A DNA stretch of 64,000 nt. Origin: Thiothrix fructosivorans (lineage in GTDB: Bacteria > Pseudomonadota > Gammaproteobacteria > Thiotrichales > Thiotrichaceae). Position numbers and translations under genes: made by a program. The notes under the pieces were generated by a model. It was given only the letters and a program-made list of their open reading frames with translations. It was not told where the DNA came from and did not search any database. Of this stretch, positions 7,100 through 15,630 are shown piece after piece. The stretch's first letter is position 1, and every line of letters begins with the position of its first letter. The DNA lies in NCBI RefSeq assembly GCF_017349355.1, contig NZ_JAFMPM010000008.1:62001-126000 (forward strand), read 5' to 3'.

Positions 7100-8647
7100 A
7101 TGCAATACCGTATTGTTTTCCCGACCTTATTGGCGACCTTGAGCCTGTTTGCTTGCAATAATTCAGACAGCCCCGCGAACCTCGCCACTGATACCACCAC
7201 ACTGAGCAGCACCCCCACGACAGGCATGACCCCCGCATTGACAGCGGAAATGGCGCAAGTGAGCCGTGCTTACGTGCCTGCCTTGTTTTACACCAATAAC
7301 ACGGCCGCCCCACTGCCGATTGCCGCCGCAGGCAAAGCCGCCCTGAGCCGCTTGGATAGTCGTTGGCAAGCCTTCGTGGTCAACAGTGCCGCCACGTTTC
7401 CACCCGCGACCACTGCCAAACCTGCCGTGGATACGCATCTATTAGCCGCCAATAATACGCTGGATCAAGTCAGCACATACCCCGCCGATTTGAGTGCTGC
7501 CCACGAACATCTCGAAGACATCCGCACCGTTATGCTGCAAATGCGCCGTGATAATGGCATTGATGATGTCATGGATACCCTGACGTTGGCGCATCGGAGC
7601 ATGGGCGATGTGGTCGCCGCTTTCACGGGTGCAACCACGCCAGCCTTGCTGACACAGCAACACAAAGCCGATTTGACCGTGCAACTTGCCAATTACACCA
7701 GCGCCTTTAACACCTTGGCAGCACGCAAGATTGACAGCGAGCTATTCGGTTTTTCCCCCGCCAAAACCCAAGGGATACAAGCCGCTGTAAGCGCTTCCAA
7801 GCAAAATAATACGGCACTGCAAGACGCGCTCTTGCTCAATGATAATGCCGCTATTCTAGCCTCCGCCAACAAAGTGAAGCCGTTGTTTGTGAAATTGTTT
7901 CTCGCGTATGGCGATTTTCTCAGCCCTTCTGCGCCGCAATGGGTCGCGTTTGATCAAGCCTACATCCCCGCCTTATTTGCCAGTAATAACACCGTCGCCA
8001 CCTTTGAAAATGTGCAAGCCGCCCAAACCGCGTTAACCGCCTTGGAAACTCGTTGGAATGTGTTGGGTTCAGCCACCACGTCCAGCCGTTATCCCGTGAC
8101 CTTGCAAACTCCACTCAATTGGACAACGTATTTCAGCGCAATCAATGCCAATATTGCCGCCTCAAAAACCGCGTTGGAGGCAGCCTTGGCAGCAGGTGAT
8201 TTCCCCACCGATATAACGCCCGCTCACGAGCCGCTGGAAGATATTCGGATGCAATTGCTGGCACTGCGTACCTTGGAAAATTATGAGTGGGTGATGGATC
8301 CGATCACCCGTTACCATCACGGTTTTGAGCCTGCACTGACAGCGGTGAAGAATGTGGTGGATGGCAGCCAATTGACCGCTGAAATCACCGCGATTATTGT
8401 GCAAACCTTGCCAGTCTTGCAGGCTGAAATGCCGAAAATGGTGACAGCCGTGCAACAGCTTGACCCCACGCTCTACGCGTTCAGTGCCGAAAAACAGGCT
8501 GCCCTAAATACTTCCCTGACCGCCCAAACCCAAAATCTGGCAGCCTTAGCCGCCGCGTTGACGGCAAATGATGCCACGGCAATTGTGGCGCGTACCAAAC
8601 AAGTGAAAGCCTTGTTTGTGCCATTTTTCCTCCAGTTTGGCGGATAG
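7100..8647 (+). CDS. Large lipoprotein with duplicated helical domain
   Basis: Uncharacterised lipoprotein of 515 residues; the lipobox is LSLFAC. The mature part contains two homologous halves of about 220 residues. Each has a (S/F)xAY(V/I)PALF(Y/A)xNN start, a L(D/E)xRW segment, and a conserved AHE(H/P)LEDIR motif followed by a methionine- or leucine-rich helix. They look like two four-helix-bundle domains from an internal duplication. The conserved His, Glu and Asp of the AHE-LEDIR motif could bind a metal or haem, but this is inference. Neighbours are DUF2202 genes and a cytochrome c, suggesting an envelope redox or metal role. I do not recognise the family. Confidence 0.75.
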   Translation: MQYRIVFPTLLATLSLFACNNSDSPANLATDTTTLSSTPTTGMTPALTAEMAQVSRAYVPALFYTNNTAAPLPIAAAGKAALSRLDSRWQAFVVNSAATFPPATTAKPAVDTHLLAANNTLDQVSTYPADLSAAHEHLEDIRTVMLQMRRDNGIDDVMDTLTLAHRSMGDVVAAFTGATTPALLTQQHKADLTVQLANYTSAFNTLAARKIDSELFGFSPAKTQGIQAAVSASKQNNTALQDALLLNDNAAILASANKVKPLFVKLFLAYGDFLSPSAPQWVAFDQAYIPALFASNNTVATFENVQAAQTALTALETRWNVLGSATTSSRYPVTLQTPLNWTTYFSAINANIAASKTALEAALAAGDFPTDITPAHEPLEDIRMQLLALRTLENYEWVMDPITRYHHGFEPALTAVKNVVDGSQLTAEITAIIVQTLPVLQAEMPKMVTAVQQLDPTLYAFSAEKQAALNTSLTAQTQNLAALAAALTANDATAIVARTKQVKALFVPFFLQFGG

Positions 8648-8650
8648 ATT

Positions 8651-8667
8651 TTTCAGCTTCATTTCAG
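8651..8667 (+). promoter_or_regulatory. Direct repeat TTTCAG-N5-TTTCAG (second occurrence)
   Basis: Identical 17-bp copy of the repeat at 5468-5484. It starts 4 bp after the preceding stop codon and 57 bp before the next gene. Two exact copies upstream of two envelope genes make chance unlikely. Confidence 0.55.
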
Positions 8668-8707
8668 GTTGAGCCGTTACAGTCTCGCGCTTTTCGTAAA
8701 ATAGATA

Positions 8708-9370
8708 ATGGGATTGTTCCGCATGAAAATGAAAAAAAGTATGGCTGTAGGGTATGTGGTCGCGTTGTGTTCCGTATTGGTACTCGTCGGGTGTGGCGCT
8801 GGTGATGGCGGCAGTGGCAACAGCACCGGCGGTAATGGTGGGGGTGGCGCACCCACCGAGTCTTACATTGATTACCTTGCCAGCCATCATGCGGCTTACA
8901 CCAATACGGGTACGGCGGAAAATCCGAGCGCCCGCTTTGACGATACCAGCTATTCCTTATCATGGCTGATTGCCACCCAAACGGCAGAACAAGCTGAAAA
9001 CCTTCAGAAACACATCGAGTTCATGGGAACAGCGATGGAGAATGGTGGTAATCCCCGTGAGTGGGATAAGTTGTTTTTAGCGGATGCCTACATGAAAACC
9101 GAACACCGTTATGAAACGCGTGTGTCGGTTTCTGGATATACTGTCTTGGTTGAAAAAGTGGCTACCGATGCGTGCGCTTATCAGCTTTTAAAAGCTCATG
9201 CGACGGGTATCAGTGGTCAGTTTTTTGAAGGCAATATCAAAGTGGATTTCAGCCCACTCGCCGAAGCTGTCATTGCCAGTGAAGCGTGTACGACTGACCG
9301 TAGTGCTATCGAGACGTACATTGCGGCACGGTTGAAACCCGTTCCCAAGGGTATTCAGAAAAACAGTTGA
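8708..9370 (+). CDS. Uncharacterised lipoprotein
   Basis: Predicted lipoprotein, up to 220 residues, with lipobox LVLVGC and a Gly/Ser/Asn-rich linker (GAGDGGSGNSTGGNGGGG). The remaining domain has no family I recognise; it contains conserved-looking SWLIATQTAEQAENLQKH and two cysteines (DACAYQ, SEACTTD) that could form a disulfide. The start is uncertain: ATG codons at 8708, 8723 and 8729 are all in frame and none has a strong ribosome site. It is followed 19 bp later by a cytochrome c gene, so the two probably share a message that runs into the second two-component system. Confidence 0.65.
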   Translation: MGLFRMKMKKSMAVGYVVALCSVLVLVGCGAGDGGSGNSTGGNGGGGAPTESYIDYLASHHAAYTNTGTAENPSARFDDTSYSLSWLIATQTAEQAENLQKHIEFMGTAMENGGNPREWDKLFLADAYMKTEHRYETRVSVSGYTVLVEKVATDACAYQLLKAHATGISGQFFEGNIKVDFSPLAEAVIASEACTTDRSAIETYIAARLKPVPKGIQKNS

Positions 9371-9389
9371 ACATGGAGAAATATGACCG

Positions 9390-9854
9390 ATGAAAAAAAT
9401 CTACCTACCATTAATTGCCGTGGCGTTCCTCTCAGCGTGTTTCTCGCCGGAACACAAGCAACATGGCGCACAAGGTCAAGCAGCAACGCTTGATTTGGCG
9501 ACGATGGAGCACCCCGGTGCAAAAGTGTTCCAGTCGGCGTGCGTATCGTGCCACGCGCTTGGCGGCAAGGCGGGTGGGATTGCGCCACCTGCGTTTGGCA
9601 TGAAAGATCATGTAAAAAAGGCGTTCCCTGCGCGTGAGGCGTTTGTTGCGCATTTGGTGAAATGGGTGAAAGCGCCTAATGCCACTGATGCCATCATGAC
9701 GGGTGCGGTGAAACAGTTTGGATTGATGCCCGCTATGCCGCAGCTCAGCGATGCCGATCTGACGGCGGTGGCGCAATTCTTGTACGATACGGATTTAGGT
9801 GAACCTGATTGGTACAAAGCGCATTATGAAGCAGAGCATGGTAAACAACCGTGA
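9390..9854 (+). CDS. Lipoprotein class I cytochrome c
   Basis: Membrane-anchored monohaem cytochrome c of 154 residues. The lipobox is FLSAC at about residue 17. The haem motif is SACVSCHALGGKAGG near residue 49, and the distal methionine is probably in FGLMPAMPQLSD, a normal class I arrangement followed by the C-terminal helix (LTAVAQFLYD). It lies 23 bp before a response-regulator gene, so regulator, kinase and cytochrome may form one operon. It probably shuttles electrons in the periplasm; the partner is not identifiable. Confidence 0.85.
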   Translation: MKKIYLPLIAVAFLSACFSPEHKQHGAQGQAATLDLATMEHPGAKVFQSACVSCHALGGKAGGIAPPAFGMKDHVKKAFPAREAFVAHLVKWVKAPNATDAIMTGAVKQFGLMPAMPQLSDADLTAVAQFLYDTDLGEPDWYKAHYEAEHGKQP

Positions 9855-9877
9855 GTGTGTAGCGATAAGGATGGCTT

Positions 9878-10567
9878 ATGCGCTTGCTATTGGTTGAAGA
9901 TGACAGTGAACTCAGCAGCAGTTTGCACACCCGTTTGAAGCGTGAAGGCTTCGCCGTCGACATCGCCAGCAATGGCGTGGACGGCGAATTCATGGGCGAC
10001 GAAACGCCTTACGATGCGGTGATTCTCGACCTCGGTTTGCCGCAACGCAGCGGGCTGGAAGTCTTGCAACATTGGCGGCAACGCAGCAATCGCGTGCCAG
10101 TGATTGTGCTGACTGCCCGCGATGCTTGGCACGAACGGGTGGATGGTTTTAAAGCGGGGGCGGACGATTACCTCGGCAAGCCGTTTCACTTTGAGGAATT
10201 GCTGGTGCGGGTGCAGGCATTGATTCGCCGCAATTTGCAAGCGGCTGTCCCCGACCAAAAGCTGCATTGCTGCGGCTTGCAATTAGATGAGGCACACCAG
10301 CAAGTGACCACGCCCGTCGGTGAGGTATTCGAGTTGACGGGGACAGAATTTCGCTTGCTGCGCTATTTTATGTTGCACCCCGGTCGGATTCTTACCAAAT
10401 CACGCTTGACCGAACACGTCTACGAGCAAGATTTTGACCGTGATAGCAATGTGATCGAAGTCTACGTGCGCCATTTGCGCCGCAAGTTGGGTGATTGGCG
10501 CATTCAAACACGGCGCGGGCAGGGTTACATTTTCATCGACCCCGCTAAGCCGGAGTTGCCACTATGA
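9878..10567 (+). CDS. OmpR-family response regulator (PhoP-like)
   Basis: Response regulator of 229 residues. The receiver domain has E7-D8-D9, phospho-acceptor D51 (ILDLGLP), TARD and KPFHFEE. The C-terminal winged helix has VIEVYVRHLRRKL and ends RRGQGYIFID. The stop overlaps the kinase start by 4 bp (ATGA), a typical translationally coupled pair. It is the second OmpR-type system in the first 12 kb and is distinct in sequence from the one at 1882. Confidence 0.92.
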   Translation: MRLLLVEDDSELSSSLHTRLKREGFAVDIASNGVDGEFMGDETPYDAVILDLGLPQRSGLEVLQHWRQRSNRVPVIVLTARDAWHERVDGFKAGADDYLGKPFHFEELLVRVQALIRRNLQAAVPDQKLHCCGLQLDEAHQQVTTPVGEVFELTGTEFRLLRYFMLHPGRILTKSRLTEHVYEQDFDRDSNVIEVYVRHLRRKLGDWRIQTRRGQGYIFIDPAKPELPL

Positions 10568-11574
10568 AATCACTTGAACGCCAGTTACAGGTCAATCTTG
10601 CGGTTATTTTGGTGCTGGTGATGGCGCTGATTTGGGGCGTAGGCTTGGCTTTGCCGTGGTTCTTTGCGGAGACGCAAACGCTGCATTCACTTGATGTATC
10701 GGAAACACCCCATCATCCGCAGCGTTTCAAATGGCTGTTCCCCTTTCTGGCGGCGGGTGGCATTACGCTGATTTTAGCGATTCAAAGCATGGTCATCCGC
10801 CGCACGTTTCGCCGCCTTGACGCGATTCGTGCTGAGCTTCGGCAACTGGAAGCAGGCAATGTGGCAAAGCTAAACGAAGCTGTTCCTACCGAAATTGAGC
10901 CGATCATTAAGGAATTGAACCACCTGTTGAGCTTGATGCAGGAACGTTTGGAACGTTCCCGTAATGCCTTGGGTAATCTTGCACACGCCTTGAAAACGCC
11001 GCTGAATTTGCTGGCGCAACACCTTGATACTGCCACACCGGATGCTGCCACCAACCAGCAGGCATTACTGCAAACCGAACGTATTCGCCAATTGACCGAA
11101 CGCGAACTCAAACGTGCGCGGCTAGCAGGTTTGGGCAATACCACGCAACGCTTTGATCCGCTTGAGGAATTGCCGGTGTTGGTGGAGGTGTTGGCGCGAG
11201 TACACCAGAAATCCCCGCGCTGCATCACGCTGGCGATTGCGCCCACTATTACGCGTTTCGGTGATCGCGAAGACATGTTGGAACTGCTGGGCAATTTACT
11301 GGATAACGCCTGCAAATGGGCACGAGAACAGGTGCATTGCCAGCTTGAAAGCGTAGCTGGGCAAGTGCGTATCACGGTGGAAGACGATGGGGTAGGGCGT
11401 ACCGATGCTGAGTTGCTGCAACTGACCGAGCGCGGCGTGCGGCTGGATGAAACCGTGGAAGGTCACGGTTTGGGGCTGGCAATTTGCAAGGATATTACCA
11501 AGCTGTACGGCGGTACGTTGGTGTTTGGGCGTTCGGCACGGCTGGGCGGTTTGGCGGCAACGGTCACGCTTTAG
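10564..11574 (+). CDS. Sensor histidine kinase (PhoQ-like)
   Basis: Histidine kinase of 336 residues. TM1 at about 11-31 and TM2 at about 57-76 enclose a very short periplasmic loop of about 25 residues (ETQTLHSLDVSETPHHPQRF) containing three histidines. A HAMP region follows, then the phospho-acceptor H141 in NLAHALKTPL, and an ATPase domain (NLLDNACKWA, DDGVGR, GHGLGLAIC). The H-box has A instead of the usual E after the histidine (HALKTP), which is the normal form in the PhoQ-like group. Such a small sensor loop may detect signals in or near the membrane or through another protein. Confidence 0.9.
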   Translation: MKSLERQLQVNLAVILVLVMALIWGVGLALPWFFAETQTLHSLDVSETPHHPQRFKWLFPFLAAGGITLILAIQSMVIRRTFRRLDAIRAELRQLEAGNVAKLNEAVPTEIEPIIKELNHLLSLMQERLERSRNALGNLAHALKTPLNLLAQHLDTATPDAATNQQALLQTERIRQLTERELKRARLAGLGNTTQRFDPLEELPVLVEVLARVHQKSPRCITLAIAPTITRFGDREDMLELLGNLLDNACKWAREQVHCQLESVAGQVRITVEDDGVGRTDAELLQLTERGVRLDETVEGHGLGLAICKDITKLYGGTLVFGRSARLGGLAATVTL

Positions 11575-11678
11575 TCAAGTTTTAGCCAGAAGTCTTGTTG
11601 GGTTTGAGCAATTTCTGTAGCACAGTAAGGCGGGTATTTAGGGCAAATAATATTTCGTACCGAGTGAGAGTGGGTGGG

Positions 11679-11684
11679 TATAAT
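11679..11684 (+). promoter_or_regulatory. Possible -10 element upstream of the restriction-modification gene
   Basis: A perfect TATAAT sits 27 bp before the start codon, in an AT-rich gap. No good -35 box is visible at the right distance, so this is a weak call. Confidence 0.3.
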
Positions 11685-11710
11685 TTGTCTTTTGGTTAAG
11701 ATTTACCGCC

Positions 11711-13199
11711 ATGACTGTACGCCTGCACCACAATGAAATCCGCAATCGCTCCCATGCCTTCGTGCAGAAATGGCGTGCGGAAAGCCGCGAAGAGGCGGAA
11801 GCCAAGTCTTTTTGGGATGCGTTTTTCAGTGTGTTCGGCATTGAGCGCAAGGATGTGGCAGTATTCGAGTGGTCGGTTGCCAAGCTGGATGCGCGGCACG
11901 GTTTCATCGACTTGTTTTGGAAGGGCGTGTTGCTGGTCGAGCATAAATCACGCGGCAAGTCGTTGGATAAAGCCGAGTCACAAGCCTTCGAGTATTACCT
12001 TGGCTTGCCGGAAAAGGAAAAGCCTAACTTTGTGCTGCTGTCGGATTTTGCCACGTTCCGCCTCTACGATTTGCGCCGTAAGCAGGAATACAGCTTTGCG
12101 ATTGAGGCGCTGCCGGAACACATTCACCTGTTCGATTTTATGTCCGGTTTGCAGCATTACGGTGATGTGGCGGCGGAAACTACGCTTAATATCCAAGCGG
12201 CGGAATTGCTGGGTAGTTTGCACGATGCGCTGGCGGATTCGGGTTACAGCGGGCATGAGCTGGAAATTTTTCTGGTACGGATTTTGTTCTGTTTGTTTGC
12301 GGAAGATACGGGGATTTTTCCGCATCACCTGTTCATCAACTACCTGCTGAATTTCACGGTGGAAGACGGTTCGGATACCGAGATGCACTTGAGCAAATTG
12401 TTTCAGGTGATGGATACGCCGTTCAATAAACGCAGCAAAAACCTGACAGCGGAGTTGAATGAGTTCCCGTATGTGAATGGGCATTTGTTCCGTGAGCGCT
12501 TGGATATGCCGTCGTTTGATGCGGCAATGCGCGATGTGTTGCTGGATGGGGCGCATTTTGATTGGAGCAGCATTTCGCCCGCGATTTTTGGTTCGTTATT
12601 CCAGTCGATTATGGATAAGGATGCGCGGCGCAATTTGGGGGCGCATTACACCAGCGAAACGCATATTTTGCGGCTGATTAAACCGTTGTTTTTGGATGCG
12701 TTGTGGGCGGAATTTCGGGCAATCCAGCAAGGCGGCAACCGTGACAAGCGCAAGAAATTGGCGGCATTTCAGCAGCGGCTGACAGCGTTGCAGTTCTTTG
12801 ATCCGGCGTGTGGCTGTGGTAACTTCCTGATCATTACTTACCGTGAATTGCGGCGGCTGGAATTGGCGGTGCTGCGAGCACAACACGGCGACAAGCTCGA
12901 CACCACGCACCTTGGGTTGGACATTACCGTTGAGCCGACCATCAAGCTGGAGCATTTCCACGGCATCGAGATTGAGGAATGGCCTGCGCGTATCGCCGAA
13001 GTTGCCATGTGGTTGACGCAGCACCAGATGAACCGTGAATTTGCCCGCCAGTTTGGGCGCGAACCGGATTTGTTGCCACTGAAAACGGCGGCGCATATCA
13101 CCATCGGCAATTCCTTGCACCTCGATTGGAACAGCGTGGTAGCGCGTGACTCCCTCTCCCACATCATCGGCAACCCGCCGTTTATTGGGAAGAATTTCC
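11711..13199 (+). pseudogene. MmeI-like type IIL restriction-modification enzyme, N-terminal part (split by ISL3 element)
   Basis: First 496 codons of a fused restriction endonuclease-methyltransferase. The N-terminus has a PD-(D/E)XK-type nuclease core (D67, then E77-x-K79 in LLVEHKS). A helical linker follows, then the adenine methyltransferase with motif I FFDPACGCGNFL and motif IV IIGNPPFIGK. The ISL3 element enters just after motif IV. Joining this part to 14577-15630 and 17279-17471 gives one uninterrupted frame of 911 residues, close to the size of MmeI. As it stands the product lacks the target-recognition domain and ends 38 nt inside the IS, so it is presumably inactive. Confidence 0.88.
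13192..13199. repeat. Target-site duplication of ISL3 element, left copy
   Basis: GAATTTCC directly before the IS end; the same 8 bases follow the other IS end at 14569-14576. Eight-base duplications are standard for ISL3 elements and show a simple insertion. Confidence 0.93.
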
Positions 13200-14568
13200 G
13201 GCTCTTTGGGAATTCCCGTGGAAGCCACCAGATGTAGTGTTAGCCTCATGCTGGTTGCTTCCTTGAAAATGCCAGATCCACCTGAATGTGTTGGAAGAAA
13301 CGCTTCACATCCAACAACCCATAGCAGCGGCGCTTGATGACTTTCAGCTTGTTGTTCATGCCTTCGACAAAACCGGAGGTGTTGCGATCTTCAAAGTAGT
13401 TGGTGATGCCATCCTGCCATGTTTCCAGCAAGTTGAGGAATTTGTCAAAACAGGCCAGCCCTGATGCTTTAACCTTGGCCTTCCAGTCTTGTAGTTGTTG
13501 TTGGGCTTGTGCCTTGGTTTGTTCCTGTTCAAATAGCAGGTTCAGTTCATGACGCAGTAGCCAAGCATCTTTCAACTCAGGGGCGAGTAGCAGAAATTCT
13601 TCCAGTTGCCCACGCTGTTCTGCGGTCAATGACCAGTAGTGGTGACGGAACAGCCAGAGTGTCCCCTTACAGGTAGCGTAGGTATCTGCCGAAAGTGTTT
13701 GTTTGAGTTCCTGCAAGGTCTGCTTACGGAAATTGTCCACCTCCCGGTTGTAGTATTGTGCGACATGGAAACGGTCTACCACGATAGCGACCTTGGGCAA
13801 GGTTTCCCGGACGGCATTGGCAAAACCCTCGTTCATGTCACAACATGCCCCGCACACGGTGGTTTGCAGGTGTTCAGGAATGCTGCGCAGGAAGGCAGCT
13901 ACCGTTTCTTTGAGACGGTCAGGCAACACAGCCAACACCTGCGGACGGTCATGATCATCCAGTGAGCTGATAATCGCGGCATAGTGCTTATGGCCTTTTT
14001 TCAGGGCGATTTCATCAATGCCCAAGGTGCGTAATTGCTTAAAACCAGACCAATCCACTTGGGTGCTGACACGACGTTTCAGCACCCCTTCCACCTCACC
14101 ATAGCTGACACCACAGCGGCGGCTGACATCCATGACGGTGGAATTGCCCAACATCTTCAACAGCCAGTCCTCAAAAGCACGGGTATGCGGGCTGCGTGGG
14201 TCATACCATTCCAGCGTCTGGGTAGTGGTCGGGTCACCTTCGCAATGGCGGCAGCGGTAACGTTTGGGGCGGATTTCAATCCAGACATCACGCCCCAGAA
14301 TCGGCAAATGGCGCAAACGGATCGGTCGGTCGTAGCCATGGAATTCGGTAATCTTGTGCCCACAGCAACGACACTTCGTGAATGAAAGGCTACTTTCCAC
14401 TTCCAGAATGAAATTGCCCTGTGCGTCATGGGAACTCGACTGTAAACGGACGTTGGGGAGATCAAGCGGGATTTGCAGGCTACTGTTCATGGGGGATCCT
14501 CGCTAGGGGTGCTCGGTTTTCCTCATGATACTACATGTTGTGGCTTCCACGGGAATTCCCAAAGAGCC
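13200..14568 (-). mobile_element. ISL3-family insertion sequence, complete
   Basis: A 1,369-bp element bounded by terminal inverted repeats that begin GGCTCTTTGGGAATTCCC and match for their first 29 bases, with further similarity to about base 38. It is flanked by the 8-bp duplication GAATTTCC. It carries a single transposase gene on the minus strand. All parts look intact, so it is probably recent and potentially active. Confidence 0.93.
13246..14490 (-). CDS. ISL3-family transposase
   Basis: DDE transposase of 414 residues. It starts with a zinc-finger-like N-terminus (CRCCGH, then CRHCEG), followed by a helix-turn-helix region (VMDVSRRCGVSYGEVEGVL). The catalytic core opens with LGIDEIALKKGHKHYAAII, a second acid occurs in IVVDRFHVAQYYN, and the C-terminal part contains SGFVEGMNNKLKVIKRR, where the E is the third acid. 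It acts on the surrounding inverted repeats. Full length for the family with no interruption. It lies antisense to the gene it disrupts. Confidence 0.93.
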   Translation of the reverse strand: MNSSLQIPLDLPNVRLQSSSHDAQGNFILEVESSLSFTKCRCCGHKITEFHGYDRPIRLRHLPILGRDVWIEIRPKRYRCRHCEGDPTTTQTLEWYDPRSPHTRAFEDWLLKMLGNSTVMDVSRRCGVSYGEVEGVLKRRVSTQVDWSGFKQLRTLGIDEIALKKGHKHYAAIISSLDDHDRPQVLAVLPDRLKETVAAFLRSIPEHLQTTVCGACCDMNEGFANAVRETLPKVAIVVDRFHVAQYYNREVDNFRKQTLQELKQTLSADTYATCKGTLWLFRHHYWSLTAEQRGQLEEFLLLAPELKDAWLLRHELNLLFEQEQTKAQAQQQLQDWKAKVKASGLACFDKFLNLLETWQDGITNYFEDRNTSGFVEGMNNKLKVIKRRCYGLLDVKRFFQHIQVDLAFSRKQPA

Positions 14569-15630
14569 GAATTTCCGCACGGCGGAACAGAATGAGGATA
14601 TGGATAAGCTGTTCAGCGTGGTGAAAAACCACAAATCGCTGGATTACGTCACCTGCTGGTTTTACAAAGCCGCGCAGTTCATCCAAGGGACGCGCATCAC
14701 CGTAGCGTTTGTCTCCACCAATTCGATTACGCAAGGCGAACAGGTTGCACCGTTATGGCAACCGCTGCTGAATCAGGGTATCCACTTGCATTTTGCGCAC
14801 CGCACTTTTGCATGGGATTCAGAAGCACGCGGCAAGGCGGCTGTGCATGTGGTCATTGTGGGGTTTGCTGATTTTGATACGGATGGCAAACGCATTTTCG
14901 ATTACCTGAATATCAAGGGCGAACCTGTCGAAATCGCCGCAAATAACGTCAATCCTTATCTGATCGACGCTCCCGATATAGTGGTTGATAATCGGACAAA
15001 ACCTCTGTGTAACGTGTCTGAAATTGTGTACGGCAATAAGCCTGTTGATGGTGGGTTTTTGCTGCTATCGCCTGACGAAAAAACCGAATTATTAGCAAAA
15101 GAACCACTCGCTGCGAAATGGTTAAAACCACTGCTTGGTGCAGAAGAATTCATTAACGGAAAGGAGCGTTGGTGTTTATGGTTAGTAGGCATTCAGCCTC
15201 ATGAATTACGAGCACTGCCAGAAGTCATGAAGCGAGTGGAACAAGTGAAAGCGTTTCGCTTGGCAAGTAGCAAAGCTCAAACGAGAGATAAGGCAAGTGC
15301 AGCAGCGTTTTTTGTAGAAAATCGTCAACCTCAAGGTGACTATATTTTAGTGCCACGGGTATCTTCTGAGCGCCGTGACTATGTTCCGATGGGATTTTTT
15401 GACCACAACACCATTTCTACCGACTTGAATAATATGATCCCCAATGCAACGCTCTATGAGTTTGGAGTGCTGGAATCGAAAATGAACATGGTTTGGCTTG
15501 CGGTGGTTGGTGGAAAAATGAAAAGCGATTACCGTTATTCTGCCAAGCTGGTTTACAACAATTTCCCGTGGCCTGATGCCGACGACAAGCACCGCCAAAA
15601 AGTCGAGGTGGCGGCGCAAGCGGTGTTGGA
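14569..15630 (+). pseudogene. MmeI-like enzyme, central part (between ISL3 and IS66 insertions)
   Basis: Continuation of the split restriction-modification gene. Bases 14569-14576 are the second copy of the ISL3 target duplication, so the protein resumes at 14577 with RTAEQNEDMDKLFSVVKNH directly after NPPFIGKNF. It covers the end of the methyltransferase domain (VAFVSTNSITQGEQV, FAHRTFAWDSEARGKAAVHVV) and most of the target-recognition domain. The element at 15631 interrupts it two bases into a codon. An in-frame ATG inside the ISL3 end (14525) lets a spurious longer frame appear, but that part belongs to the IS. Confidence 0.87.
15623..15630. repeat. Target-site duplication of first IS66 copy, left
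   Basis: GTGTTGGA before the IS; repeated at 17271-17278 directly after it. Eight bases is the usual IS66 duplication. Confidence 0.92.

Noticed and set aside
11711-13237. A complete 508-residue methyltransferase
   Set aside because: The last residues (LFGNSRGSHQM) come from the ISL3 inverted repeat, and the true continuation is at 14577.
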